Positions 52,426-61,733 of a stretch of DNA of 64,000 nt are shown piece after piece. The notes beneath the pieces were generated by a model. It did no database searches. It was not told the DNA's origin and worked only from the letters and a program-made list of their open reading frames with translations. Within the stretch, counting starts at the first letter, position 1; each line of letters opens with the position of its first letter. The translations under genes were made by a program, and so were the position numbers. Source of the DNA: a bacterium (GTDB lineage Bacteria > Pseudomonadota > Alphaproteobacteria > Acetobacterales > Acetobacteraceae); NCBI GenBank assembly GCA_026224825.1, contig JAMFRO010000022.1, positions 62,001 to 126,000 of the forward strand. Reading direction: 5' to 3'.

Positions 52426-52702
52426 GACAGACGAATTTGCCCCCCCCCTCGATAACCGCCGCCGGCGCATGATTTACCGTGCCCAGCACCGTGGCACCTA
52501 TGAGAATGACCTGCTCATAGGCGACTTTGTAAAAGCGCGAATCGCCACCATGTCCGAGACCGAACTGGACGAGCTGGAACAGGTCATGGAATTCCCCGAC
52601 GCCGAGCTGGCCGACTGGCTGACCGGCCGTATACCCATCCCCTCCTATGCGGACAGCCCAATGCTGCGGCGCATTCGTGAAGCGGCGCTGAACCGAATAT
52701 GA
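52424..52702 (+). CDS. sdhE: FAD assembly factor SdhE
   Basis: 92 residues of the DUF339/YgfY family, attaching FAD to SdhA (succinate dehydrogenase). The hallmark RGTYEND (RGxxE) is intact, as is the C-terminal ADWLTGR. ATG 52424 lies two bases from the recG start on the other strand. It is coupled to mfd by ATGA. The start region contains a run of nine C (52440-52448). Confidence 0.93.
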   Translation: MTDEFAPPLDNRRRRMIYRAQHRGTYENDLLIGDFVKARIATMSETELDELEQVMEFPDAELADWLTGRIPIPSYADSPMLRRIREAALNRI

Positions 52703-55700
52703 TCCCGGTTTACGGTGCCCCAGAGGGGGTGGATGCGCTTGTCCTCGTGCGCCGTCTTGGTGAGCATGACGGCCCGGTGCTGCATATCGCCCGTGATGAT
52801 AACCGGCTGGCGGCGCTGGCCGAGCAGATCGGCTTTTTTGGCCCGGAGCTGGAAGTGGTGGCGGTTCCCGGCTGGGATTGCCTGCCCTATGACCGGGTTT
52901 CGCCCAACGGCGGGATCATCGCCGAGCGCATCGCGGGGCTGAGCCGGTTACAGGGCACACCGGGCAAAAAACGCATCGTGCTGACCACGGTGAATGCCGC
53001 CCTGCAGAAACTCCCACCCCGGGCGGCGCTGGCCGGTGCCGGCATGCGCCTGGCCAAGGGCGATGCGGTGTCTTTGGGCGACATCGCCAGTTTTCTGGAG
53101 GCCGACGGCTACCGCCACACCGGCACAGTGATGGAAGCCGGCGAATTCTCCCGCCGTGGCGGCATTCTGGACGTTTTCCCGGCCGGCGAGACCGCACCCG
53201 TCCGCATCGATCTGTTCGGCGATGAGATCGAGAGCATCCGCCGCTTCGACCCCGAGACCCAGCGCTCCGGCGATTCTCTGCCCTTCCTGGAATTCCATCC
53301 TGCCTCGGAAGTGCCGTTCGATGCCGCCTCCGTGGCACGCTTCCGCACCAACTGGCGCGAGCTTTTTGGTCCGCAGGCCGTGCAGGACCCACTCTACGTC
53401 TCGGTGAGCGAGGCGCATCGCCACCCCGGCATCGAGCATTACGGCCCGCTCTTCGCCGAGACCATGGAGAGCATTTTCGACTACCTCCCCAACGCCTCGG
53501 TCAGCTTCGACCACCAGGCCGAAGCCGCCGTGGCCGCGCGGCTGGAACTGATCGCCGACCATTATGCCGAGCGCCGCGCCCCGCCGCGCTCCGGCGAGCC
53601 CATCTACCGTCCCATCCCGCCGGGTATGCTGTATTTTAACCGCGCCGACTGGGACGCGGCGCTGGCCAAAACCCCCTGCTTCGAAATCTCCCCCTTCTCC
53701 AAGCCCGATGGCGGCAGTGCCGGCGTGGAAATCGGCGGCCGCCCCGGCCCCATCCTCACCGGCCAGCCGATGGCGGCGATGGACGGGTTTGCCGAGCTGA
53801 AGGGCAAATGGGCCGCTACTGGCCGCACGGTGGTTCTGGCCGCCTGGAGTTTCGGCTCCCGCGAACGCCTGACGCTGATGCTGAAGGAACATGGCATCCG
53901 CGAAATCCGCCCCATCGCCTCGGCTGACGAGGCAAGGGCCCTGCCAAAGGGCGTGGTGGGCCTCGCCGTACTGGCGCTGGAGCGCGGGTTCGTCACCGAC
54001 CGTCTGGCCGTGGTGGCGGAGCAGGATCTGCTGGGCAGCCGTATCGCCCGCCCACCCAAACGCAAAAAACGCGCCGACCAGTTCATCGCGGATGCCACAG
54101 AGATCGAGGATGGCGACCTCGTGGTGCACCAGGACCACGGCATCGGCCGCTATAACGGGCTGGAGACCGTGACGGTAAACGATGCCGCGCATGATTGCCT
54201 GAAACTGCTCTACGACGGCGGCGACAAGCTCTTCCTGCCCGTGGAAAACATCGATCTTCTCTCCCGCTTCGGCCAGGAGGGCGACGGCGTCTCCCTCGAC
54301 AAGCTCGGTGGTGCATCCTGGCAGGCGCGCAAGGCCAAAGCCAAAAACCGCATCCAGGACATGGCGGCCGGCCTCATCCGCCTGGCGGCCGAACGCCAGA
54401 TGCGCGAAGCCCCGCTACTGGCCCCCGATGACGGCGCCTTCGCCGAATTCTGCGCCCGCTTCCCCTACACCGAGACCGAGGACCAGGCCAAAGCCATCTC
54501 CGACGTCATCGAGGATTTCGCCGCCGGCAAACCAATGGACCGGCTCATCTGCGGCGATGTCGGCTTCGGCAAAACCGAGGTGGCCCTGCGCGCCGCCTTT
54601 GTTGCCGCCATGTCCGGCACCCAGGTAGCGGTGGTGGTGCCGACCACGCTACTCGCCCGCCAGCATTTCCGCGTTTTTAGTGCGCGCTTCGAGGGGCTGC
54701 CGATAAAAATAGCCCAGCTCTCCCGGCTGGTGACGGCCAAGGAAGCCACATTGGTAAAAGCCGGGCTGGCTTCAGGCGAAATTTCCATCGTCGTCGGCAC
54801 GCATGCGCTGATGGCGCAGAGCGTGAGTTTCGCCGATCTCGGCCTGCTCATCGTCGATGAAGAGCAGCATTTCGGCGTGAAGCATAAGGAACGCCTGAAA
54901 GAGATCAAGGCCGATGTGCATGTGCTGACGCTCACCGCCACACCCATCCCGCGCACGCTGCAACTGGCACTCACAGGCGTGCGCGACCTCTCGCTCATCA
55001 CCACCCCGCCGGTCGACCGTCTCGCCGTACGCACGTTCATAATGCCCTTCGACAGTCTGGTGATTAAGGAAGCCATCGCCCGCGAAAAATTCCGCGGCGG
55101 CCAAATCTTCTGCGTCGTGCCCCGCATCGAGGATCTCGACGCCATGGCCGCCCGCCTACGCGACATCGCCCCCGATATCCGCACCGTAATGGCCCACGGC
55201 CGCCTCGCGCCTTCCGAGCTGGAACGGGTGATGACGGAATTCGGCGAAGGAAAATACGACATCCTCCTCGCCACCAACATCGTGGAATCCGGCCTCGACA
55301 TGCCGGCGGTGAACACCCTCATCATCCACCGCGCCGACATGTTCGGCCTGGCCGGGCTGTACCAGCTTCGCGGCCGCGTCGGCCGTGGCAAACAGCGCGG
55401 CTACGCCTACCTCACCTGGCCGGCGCACCACCGCCTCTCCGCCGCCGCCGAGAAGCGCCTGGAGGTGATGCAGACGCTCGACCAGCTCGGCGCCGGTTTC
55501 ACTTTGGCCAGCCACGATCTCGACCTGCGCGGCGCCGGCAACCTGCTGGGCGACGAACAATCAGGCCACATCCGCGAAGTCGGCATCGAATTGTACCAGC
55601 AGATGCTGGAGGATGCGGTAAACGCCATCCGCACCACCGCGAAAGAGAAAGTGGTAGAGCGCGACTGGACACCGAACATCAACCTCGGCCTGCCCGTGCT

Positions 55701-56124
55701 CATCCCGGAAGCCTATGTGGCGGACCTGCCCGTGCGCCTCGGCCTGTACCGGCGCATCGGCGCACTGCCCGGCGATGCCGAAAGTGAGGCATTGGCCGCC
55801 GAACTGGCCGACCGTTTTGGCCCGCTCCCGCCCGAGGTGGAAAACCTGCTGGAAACCGTGGCCCTGAAACGCGCCTGCCGCGCCGCCAATGTGGAAAAAC
55901 TCGATGCCGGGCCGAAAGGCATGGTCATCGCCTTCCGCAAAAACGATTTCAGCAACCCCGCCGGCCTGATCCAATGGATCGCCTCACGCGGCGGCACCGT
56001 AAAACTGCGCCCGGACCAGAAACTGGTGGTGGTGCGCGATATGGATGTGGCAGCGCGGATGGTGATCGCCCGCGATGTGCTGGGCGCGCTGGTGAAACTC
56101 TCGCGGCTGGAGGCTGCGGCTTGA
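52699..56124 (+). CDS. mfd: Transcription-repair coupling factor Mfd
   Basis: 1141 residues, displacing stalled RNA polymerase and recruiting UvrA. The UvrB-homology region is followed by the RNA polymerase interaction domain (about 470-540: DLVVHQDHGIGRYNGLETVT) and a RecG-like motor with Walker A GDVGFGKTEVALRAAF and DEEQHFGVKH, and finally a D7 domain (about 950-1141). All motor motifs are intact. A perfect hairpin follows the stop. Confidence 0.97.
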   Translation: MIPVYGAPEGVDALVLVRRLGEHDGPVLHIARDDNRLAALAEQIGFFGPELEVVAVPGWDCLPYDRVSPNGGIIAERIAGLSRLQGTPGKKRIVLTTVNAALQKLPPRAALAGAGMRLAKGDAVSLGDIASFLEADGYRHTGTVMEAGEFSRRGGILDVFPAGETAPVRIDLFGDEIESIRRFDPETQRSGDSLPFLEFHPASEVPFDAASVARFRTNWRELFGPQAVQDPLYVSVSEAHRHPGIEHYGPLFAETMESIFDYLPNASVSFDHQAEAAVAARLELIADHYAERRAPPRSGEPIYRPIPPGMLYFNRADWDAALAKTPCFEISPFSKPDGGSAGVEIGGRPGPILTGQPMAAMDGFAELKGKWAATGRTVVLAAWSFGSRERLTLMLKEHGIREIRPIASADEARALPKGVVGLAVLALERGFVTDRLAVVAEQDLLGSRIARPPKRKKRADQFIADATEIEDGDLVVHQDHGIGRYNGLETVTVNDAAHDCLKLLYDGGDKLFLPVENIDLLSRFGQEGDGVSLDKLGGASWQARKAKAKNRIQDMAAGLIRLAAERQMREAPLLAPDDGAFAEFCARFPYTETEDQAKAISDVIEDFAAGKPMDRLICGDVGFGKTEVALRAAFVAAMSGTQVAVVVPTTLLARQHFRVFSARFEGLPIKIAQLSRLVTAKEATLVKAGLASGEISIVVGTHALMAQSVSFADLGLLIVDEEQHFGVKHKERLKEIKADVHVLTLTATPIPRTLQLALTGVRDLSLITTPPVDRLAVRTFIMPFDSLVIKEAIAREKFRGGQIFCVVPRIEDLDAMAARLRDIAPDIRTVMAHGRLAPSELERVMTEFGEGKYDILLATNIVESGLDMPAVNTLIIHRADMFGLAGLYQLRGRVGRGKQRGYAYLTWPAHHRLSAAAEKRLEVMQTLDQLGAGFTLASHDLDLRGAGNLLGDEQSGHIREVGIELYQQMLEDAVNAIRTTAKEKVVERDWTPNINLGLPVLIPEAYVADLPVRLGLYRRIGALPGDAESEALAAELADRFGPLPPEVENLLETVALKRACRAANVEKLDAGPKGMVIAFRKNDFSNPAGLIQWIASRGGTVKLRPDQKLVVVRDMDVAARMVIARDVLGALVKLSRLEAAA

Positions 56125-56125
56125 G

Positions 56126-56159
56126 GGGTCTTTTCTTGCGTTCGGGCCAGAAAAGACCC
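56126..56159 (+). terminator. Hairpin after mfd
   Basis: A perfect 11-bp inverted repeat GGGTCTTTTCT / AGAAAAGACCC with a 12-base loop, starting two bases after the mfd stop. There is no T-tail. Confidence 0.5.
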
Positions 56160-56230
56160 ATATTTGCGCCCTGAGCTTTGTTAAATCGACTTACGAGCCA
56201 GTCGGCACGCCAACCATTGACGAAATTTTT

Positions 56231-56386
56231 GTGAATGGTGAACGGGTGATTGAAGCTGCGGTAATTGCCATGAAGCATGCAGCGAAGGCCGCTGTCGCCG
56301 AGAACGACCGGCTGGGGATTGCCAGCTATGGCACGGTGGACGGCAAAATCGTTGAGTTTGTGCCGCCCAAAACGCCTGCCCCATAA
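56231..56386 (+). CDS. Small antitoxin-like gene upstream of the zeta-type remnant
   Basis: 51 residues from GTG 56231. The C-terminal part, HAAKAAVAENDRLGIASYGT followed by VDGKIVEFVPP, resembles small proteins that precede zeta-type kinases (helix, then a short Gly-turn and a VVxxPP end). The frame is open upstream (about 56160) with plausible coding residues, so the true start may be further 5'. It ends 54 bases before the broken zeta gene. Assignment as antitoxin is by position and this resemblance. Confidence 0.5.
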   Translation: MNGERVIEAAVIAMKHAAKAAVAENDRLGIASYGTVDGKIVEFVPPKTPAP

Positions 56387-56440
56387 GAGCCTGTCCCAAA
56401 AAACGCTTGGCCCGGATAAAATAGAGCTGTGACGCCATGG

Positions 56441-57044
56441 ATGTGGATCATCGCCGGGCGCCAATGGCGCAGGGAAAACCTCGCTCAGGGGGCTTTTTCT
56501 GGGTGTACTAAATGTCGAAAATCTCAAACAACTTAACGCCGATGAAGTGACGGCGGCGTTGCGCCGGCAGGATCCCCATAGCGCGCAGAATACCCTAAAC
56601 CTTGCGGCGGCGCAGGAGGTGGATGCGCAAGTTATGCACTGTATTCAGGTGAACGAGAGTTTTCTCGTCGAAACGGTTCTGTCATCAGGCAAATACCGGG
56701 ACGATGTTGAAGCCGCGAAAGCGGCCGGGTTCAGATTCGGGCTGATATATGTTTCGCTGCATCCGCCTGAACTTTCACCATGGCGTGTGCGAGAGCGTGT
56801 GCAGAAAGGTGGACATGATGTCGAGACCGCGCGGGCACTCGCACGCTATCACCGCTCGCACCGCGAACTTTCTTGGTTCGCCCGCATGGCCGACACGCTG
56901 ATCGTGCTGGACAATAGCTCTGCCACCGAAGACCCACGGCTCCTGGCAAGCAAAACCGGCGGTGGCCAGTTGAATTTCACCCCTGGCATTAACCCGGCGG
57001 TTGACGAAGCGCTGCGCATGGCATTTCCGGAAGCACAAATATGA
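56441..57044 (+). pseudogene. Zeta-toxin-like kinase gene, frameshifted in its P-loop
   Basis: ATG 56441 begins MWIIAG, then bases CGCC at 56459-56462 take the place of a three-base Pro codon. Reading on in the next frame gives NGAGKTSL, NVENLKQLNADEVTAALRR and ESFLVETVLSSGKY, the classical zeta/AAA kinase series (GPNGAGKT, NADE, FxxETxxS). So a one-base insertion lies between Gly and Asn of the Walker A. The downstream frame runs intact for 194 codons to 57044. Either a decayed toxin or a sequencing error. Confidence 0.75.
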
Positions 57045-57097
57045 TTGCGCCCCCGTCGATGACGGGGGCGCAACAAATTCAGCGTCCGGCGTAGAAA

Positions 57098-57397
57098 TTA
57101 CAGCGATTGCCACCAATCCCCTGCACAGCCCACCACGCTCGGTGTGTTCGGGTTGTCGCTATCCTGTTTGGCCTTTTCAACATTGCCCGTCGCACCAAGC
57201 TGGCCGACGGAGTTAATAACCCCATACACCGGACCGGAACTGCCGCCCGCTATGCCGGACGCGGTCTTACTGACGTTATGCGATTCCACATCCTGGCAGA
57301 TATTCGTACTGCCGCCGGCAATGACCGGCACGGCGAAGAATAATATGACCAGAACGATGATGGCACCGATGACGGATACCAGCACGGGAGATTTCAT
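57098..57397 (-). CDS. Small membrane-anchored protein of unknown function (99 aa)
   Basis: The start is ATG 57397 (AGAGGAA seven bases before it); ATG 57403 lies too near. One membrane helix, SPVLVSVIGAIIVLVILFFA (about residues 3-24), then a Ser/Gly/Asn-rich periplasmic part with two cysteines (NICQDV and VVGCAGDWW) that could pair. It is on the same strand as the ccm operon, 107 bases further downstream. I recognise no family. Confidence 0.65.
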   Translation of the reverse strand: MKSPVLVSVIGAIIVLVILFFAVPVIAGGSTNICQDVESHNVSKTASGIAGGSSGPVYGVINSVGQLGATGNVEKAKQDSDNPNTPSVVGCAGDWWQSL

Positions 57398-57503
57398 CAG
57401 CATTTCCTCTGCTATTGTTTTCAAGCCTTCGAACAATAGCTGGGGCCGCGGCGGCACTTACACAAATGAAACTATTGTCAGCCCGTTGTTAGAATCTCTG
57501 CCT

Positions 57504-57647
57504 TTAAAAATCGGTGCAGCGTCCCTTTTGCTCCCAATCGCCATAGCGCGTCGGCTCCGGGCCTTTGGGGCCGCCGATCTCTTTCGGCATTTTCGGCGGC
57601 TCGGGCCTTTTCACGGGCTCCACCTTGGGTTTTTCCGTCTCTTCCAT
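57504..57647 (-). CDS. SDHAF4-like (DUF1674) protein, 47 aa
   Basis: A 47-residue Lys/Pro-rich protein too short for most gene finders. It has the invariant C-terminal signature [20 protein letters not shown] followed by RCTDF, that of DUF1674/SDHAF4, a chaperone that protects flavinylated SdhA until it joins SdhB. ATG 57647 has AGGAG six bases upstream. It is nine bases after ccmI, so it is likely to be in the ccm transcript. Confidence 0.92.
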   Translation of the reverse strand: MEETEKPKVEPVKRPEPPKMPKEIGGPKGPEPTRYGDWEQKGRCTDF

Positions 57648-57656
57648 ATTCAGCTC

Positions 57657-58274
57657 CTACTGCCCCTTTGCCTGGGCGATGCGTTGTTCATCCAATGCCC
57701 GCCAGCTCGCCCCCGCCGGCGCATGCGCCAGTGATAGCTGGAACAAACCGAGGGCTTGCGGCGTGATGGTGCCGGCCTGCTCCGCCAGTGCTTCGGCCAG
57801 ATACGCCTGGCCCTGGCTGGCATCCGGCGAATTCGGGTCGATGGTCGCCAGATGCGCGCTCAATATTCTGATAAACCCAGTGAGCTGGGCATTCTGCACG
57901 GCCTGCTGTTTCACCCATTGCGCATGCGGCGCGGAGGGCGCGTCGGGCGTGCTGCCCGGCAGGTACAAAGCAAAGGCGGCGATGGGCAAAGCCAGCATCG
58001 TAACACCCAGCAGCAGCCGCGCATCGCCGTTCAGCGCCGGGGTGGCTGTGCCATCGGCCGCCAGCACGCGCCGCTCCACCTCCAGCCGTGCCGCCTGGTA
58101 TTCCGGCGCGCCGATGCGCCCTTCCGCCGCATCGCGCGCAAGCTCGGTCAACTGCGCGCGGTGCAGGGCCAATGCGGCCTCACGCCGGTTGCGCGGCGCG
58201 CGGGGGTTACGGAACGCCAGCGCAAGCGGTGCTGTAAAAACCAGGGCCACAGCAAGCATATAAACATAGATCAT
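57657..58274 (-). CDS. ccmI: Cytochrome c maturation protein CcmI
   Basis: 205 residues. Two membrane helices (MIYVYMLAVALVFTAPLALA and ARLLLGVTMLALPIAAFALY), a coiled-coil region between them with RREAALALHRAQLTELARDA, and a C-terminal TPR-like periplasmic domain. CcmI delivers apocytochrome c to the haem lyase. Shorter than the Rhodobacter protein in the TPR part. It overlaps ccmH by four bases. Confidence 0.87.
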   Translation of the reverse strand: MIYVYMLAVALVFTAPLALAFRNPRAPRNRREAALALHRAQLTELARDAAEGRIGAPEYQAARLEVERRVLAADGTATPALNGDARLLLGVTMLALPIAAFALYLPGSTPDAPSAPHAQWVKQQAVQNAQLTGFIRILSAHLATIDPNSPDASQGQAYLAEALAEQAGTITPQALGLFQLSLAHAPAGASWRALDEQRIAQAKGQ

Positions 58275-58717
58275 TCGCGGAGCAGAACTTCCAGCCGTGC
58301 GGCTTCAGCATCATCCAGCGGGGCAGGGGCGCCGCTTTTTCGCCGCCCGAACCAGAAGGCCGCCAGCCCGCACAGCAGCGCCAGCACCGGCATGGCGTAG
58401 AGCAGCCAGGTCAAAGGCGAGACCGGCGGCTTCAGCAGCACGAAAATACCGTAGCGCTGCACCATGTAGTCCATGATGTTCTTATCCGGCACGCCCTTCA
58501 CCACCTGGGTGCGGATAATGCCGCGTAACTGCGCGGCCAATTTGGCGTTGGAATCCTCAATGCTTTCATTCTGGCACACCAGGCAACGCAACTGGTCACC
58601 AATGGCCTCCGCGCGCGTCTCCTGCGCCGGGGTCATCGTCACGCCGTCGCGCGTCACCATGTCCTGCGCAAAGGCCAGCGTAGGGAGCAACGCCAGCAGA
58701 AGCAGCAGCCTCCTCAC
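58271..58717 (-). CDS. ccmH: Cytochrome c maturation protein CcmH (CycL)
   Basis: 148 residues. A signal peptide (ending LAFAQ), the redox motif LRCLVCQNESIEDSNAKLA with C45 and C48, and one C-terminal membrane helix. CcmH reduces the apocytochrome CXXCH thiols for haem ligation. It overlaps ccmG and ccmI by four bases each. Confidence 0.96.
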   Translation of the reverse strand: MRRLLLLLALLPTLAFAQDMVTRDGVTMTPAQETRAEAIGDQLRCLVCQNESIEDSNAKLAAQLRGIIRTQVVKGVPDKNIMDYMVQRYGIFVLLKPPVSPLTWLLYAMPVLALLCGLAAFWFGRRKSGAPAPLDDAEAARLEVLLRE

Positions 58718-59271
58718 GAATATTTCTCCAGCAGCGGAGTGAGCGTGGAGGCCACCACATCATCCGTCAGCGCCCCGGCATAGCGCCAGCGCACGATGCC
58801 CGCTTTATCGATGAAATAGGTCTCCGGCACGCCGTACACACCCCAGTTGATGGCGGTGGTACCGTCAACATCAGCGGCGAGGCGTTGATACGGATTGCCG
58901 TTGGCAGCCAGGAATTTCTGCAGGTTTTGCGCATCATCCTCATAGGCGACGCCCCAGATGGCGAGGCCCCCACCCGCAAGCCTGTCGAGCATCACGGATT
59001 CCTGGGTGCAGGGCACACACCAGGAGGCGAACCAGTTGACCAGCATCGGTTTCGGGGGGGCGGCAATATCCGTATTGGCAAAGCCCTGCATGCCCGCGGC
59101 ACCGGGCAGGTTGAACGCCGGCGGGCGCTTGCCTATGAGCGGCGAAGGCAACGCATGCGGATCGTATGTTTGCGCCTGCATACGCCGGAGCAAAATATAA
59201 AACCCCTCGCCACCGCCTACGGCCAGCGCCAGAGGCACACCAAACATCAACCGCCGCCGCAACGGACTCAC
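58714..59271 (-). CDS. ccmG: Thiol:disulfide oxidoreductase CcmG/DsbE
   Basis: 185 residues. A membrane anchor (about residues 8-28) and a periplasmic thioredoxin domain with NWFASWCVPC (C85, C88), YGVPETYFID with the cis-Pro region. Start GTG 59271 overlaps the ccmF stop (GTGA). It keeps the apocytochrome cysteines reduced, passing electrons to CcmH. Confidence 0.95.
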   Translation of the reverse strand: MSPLRRRLMFGVPLALAVGGGEGFYILLRRMQAQTYDPHALPSPLIGKRPPAFNLPGAAGMQGFANTDIAAPPKPMLVNWFASWCVPCTQESVMLDRLAGGGLAIWGVAYEDDAQNLQKFLAANGNPYQRLAADVDGTTAINWGVYGVPETYFIDKAGIVRWRYAGALTDDVVASTLTPLLEKYS

Positions 59272-61232
59272 GGCGTCACCGCAACAGTCTCTTTGCGGCG
59301 GGCGGGTGCGCCCACGCGCAGGCGGCGGTCGGATAGGGAGAAGAACCCGCCGAGCGCCATGATCAGCCCGCCCAGCCAAATCTCCGGCGCCATGGGCTGA
59401 ACATTCAGCCGCAGCTCAGCACCGCCACCGGCAGGCTCATCGGCGAATACGCTGTAGAGATCCTGGAAGCCGTTGGTATGGATCGCGGCATCGTTGGTGG
59501 TGGTACCCTGTGCCGCGAAAAACCGGCGCGAGGGGGACAGGTGCAGAAACACGCCGCTGCTGTTGGCCACGGTTATATCCGCCACGCGCTGGGTGTAATT
59601 CGGGCCGGGCGCGTCATGCATATCCGTCAGCGTCCACACATATCCGCCGAGCCGGGCCGATTGCCCAGGCTGCAGCACCACCACACTCTGCACCGCCAGC
59701 GTCATACCGGCGATGCCGAGCACGGTGATGCCAAACCCGAAATGCCCCAGAGCGGCACCAATGGCCGCGCGCGGCAGGGCCACGAACCGCGCGGCTGAGT
59801 GGGCGAGCGGGATGCGGAAAAGCTGCACACGCTGCGCCAGGTCGGTACAGGCGGACATCAGCACCCATACGCCCCCAGCCAGCCCAAGGGCGGCGACGAT
59901 ATGCCGGTCCGCCACCATCACCAGAAACACAACGCCGGCCACGCCGCCCGCCAGATACAGGCGCTGCACGACGGGGTAAAAATCCGCGCGCTTCCAGGCC
60001 AGCAGCGGGCCAACCCCCATGGCGATGATGATGGGGGCCGCAAGCGGCAGCACAGTCTGATTGAAGAACGGCGCGCCGACGGAAAGCTGAATGCCAAACA
60101 GCAGATTGGCAAACGGCGGATAAAGCGTACCCGTAAACACCACCGCGGCGATGGCGCATAAAAACACATTGTTCAGCACCAGCGCGGATTCACGCGAAAT
60201 CGGCGCGTAAATCCCCGCCGCCGCCAGCACCGGGGCGCGTATGGCGAACAGGAGCAGCGAGCCGCCGATGGTGAGCCCCAGCAATGCCAGAATAAACAGC
60301 CCCTGGTCCGGAGCGGCGGCAAAACTATGAACGGAGTTCAAAATGCCCGAACGCACCAGAAACGTGCCGGTCAGGCTCAGCGAAAACGTGGCGATGGCGA
60401 GCAGCACCGTCCAGGCCTTCAGCGCCTCACGCTTCTCCACCACAATGGCGCAATGCAAAAGTGCGGTGCCGGTGAGCCAGGGCAGCAGCGAGGCGTTCTC
60501 CACCGGGTCCCAGAACCAATACCCGCCCCAGCCGAGCGTGTAATAACTCCACCAGCTCCCCAGCGCGATGCCGCTGGTGAGGAAGCACCAGGACACCAGT
60601 GCCCAGGGCCGCACCCAACGTCCGAAAGCGGCATCCACCTTACCCTCGATGAGGGCGGCAATGGCAAACGCAAAAGCGACCGAAAACCCGACATAGCCGG
60701 TGTATAAAACCGGCGGGTGGAAGGCGAGGCCGGGATCCTGCAAAATCGGGTTCATGCCCGCGCCATCCAGCGGCGGCGGCCACAGCCTGACGAATGGGTC
60801 CGACACGGTGAGGGTGAACAGCAGAAACCCGCCCGAGATGAGCCCCATCACCCCCAGCACCCGCGCCCGCAAACTCGCCGGCAGCTCCCCGCCGAACAAA
60901 GCCACCGCCAGCCCGCACAGCGAGAGGATCAGGCACCACAGCAAGATCGACCCATCATGGTTCCCCCACACGCCCGAAATGCGGTACAGCAGCGGCACGG
61001 CTGCGGAGGAAAAATCCGCGATATTCTCCACCGTGAAATCCGACACCACACCAGCCCAGACCAGCGCCAGAAACGCAGCCCCGATGGCGGCGAAATGGCT
61101 GCAGGCGAGGAGAGGGGTGGCGGTCATCGCGCGCGGGTCGCGCAATCCGGGGCCGAAAATGCCGACCACACCTTGCGCAAAGGCCAAAGCCACAGCGCAG
61201 GCCAGTGCAAAATGCCCGAGTTCGGGGATCAT
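59268..61232 (-). CDS. ccmF: Haem lyase subunit CcmF
   Basis: 654 residues with about 14 membrane helices. The tryptophan-rich WGGYWFWDPVENASLLPWL motif and HxxxxWGNHDGS (SGVWGNHDGSILLWCLILSL) are those of CcmF, the haem-lyase core. Start ATG 61232 overlaps ccmE (ATGA). Long open frames on the opposite strand are shadow frames caused by the high GC. Confidence 0.97.
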   Translation of the reverse strand: MIPELGHFALACAVALAFAQGVVGIFGPGLRDPRAMTATPLLACSHFAAIGAAFLALVWAGVVSDFTVENIADFSSAAVPLLYRISGVWGNHDGSILLWCLILSLCGLAVALFGGELPASLRARVLGVMGLISGGFLLFTLTVSDPFVRLWPPPLDGAGMNPILQDPGLAFHPPVLYTGYVGFSVAFAFAIAALIEGKVDAAFGRWVRPWALVSWCFLTSGIALGSWWSYYTLGWGGYWFWDPVENASLLPWLTGTALLHCAIVVEKREALKAWTVLLAIATFSLSLTGTFLVRSGILNSVHSFAAAPDQGLFILALLGLTIGGSLLLFAIRAPVLAAAGIYAPISRESALVLNNVFLCAIAAVVFTGTLYPPFANLLFGIQLSVGAPFFNQTVLPLAAPIIIAMGVGPLLAWKRADFYPVVQRLYLAGGVAGVVFLVMVADRHIVAALGLAGGVWVLMSACTDLAQRVQLFRIPLAHSAARFVALPRAAIGAALGHFGFGITVLGIAGMTLAVQSVVVLQPGQSARLGGYVWTLTDMHDAPGPNYTQRVADITVANSSGVFLHLSPSRRFFAAQGTTTNDAAIHTNGFQDLYSVFADEPAGGGAELRLNVQPMAPEIWLGGLIMALGGFFSLSDRRLRVGAPARRKETVAVTP

Positions 61233-61732
61233 GAGCCCGCCTTCACAGTCATTGTATTCCACGAGCTGGCATCAGGCGGCGGCCCGAATTTCGGGTCCCA
61301 TTTCCCGGCCTGTTTCAGCGATTGCTCGACATCCTTCGGCATATAGGCAGCCCCGTGTTTCGCCAGCACCTCATCGGCCACGAAACTGCCGCCTGGCCCC
61401 ATGGAACCAATCGCCACCACGCCCTGGCCCTCGCGGAATAAATCCGGCAGCACGCCGGTATAGGTCACGTTCACGGCGGCGCGCCCGTCCGTCACGGCAA
61501 AATGCGTGGTCGGGGTCTCGCCCGCCAGTGTGGTGAGCACGCTGCCGGCCTCCACCACACCGCCCAGCCTGAAACTCTGCCCCACAGCCGGGGCCTTGGC
61601 CACCACCTGGCGCGGCGAGAGGAAATAGGTGAGGGAGGTGGAAAACGCCGCCAAGCTCAGCCCCACGGCCGCGGAGAAGCACAGCCCGCAGGCCAGCACC
61701 AGATAAAGCCGGCGTTTTTTGGGTGTGCGCAT
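61229..61732 (-). CDS. ccmE: Haem chaperone CcmE
   Basis: 167 residues. A short cytoplasmic RTPKKRRLYL start, one membrane helix (about 9-30), the OB-fold with FRLGGVVEAGSV and the haem-binding LAKHGAAYMP, in which H126 is the covalent haem ligand (usual form HDENYMP). Start ATG 61732, immediately after ccmD. Confidence 0.95.
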   Translation of the reverse strand: MRTPKKRRLYLVLACGLCFSAAVGLSLAAFSTSLTYFLSPRQVVAKAPAVGQSFRLGGVVEAGSVLTTLAGETPTTHFAVTDGRAAVNVTYTGVLPDLFREGQGVVAIGSMGPGGSFVADEVLAKHGAAYMPKDVEQSLKQAGKWDPKFGPPPDASSWNTMTVKAGS

Positions 61733-61733
61733 G

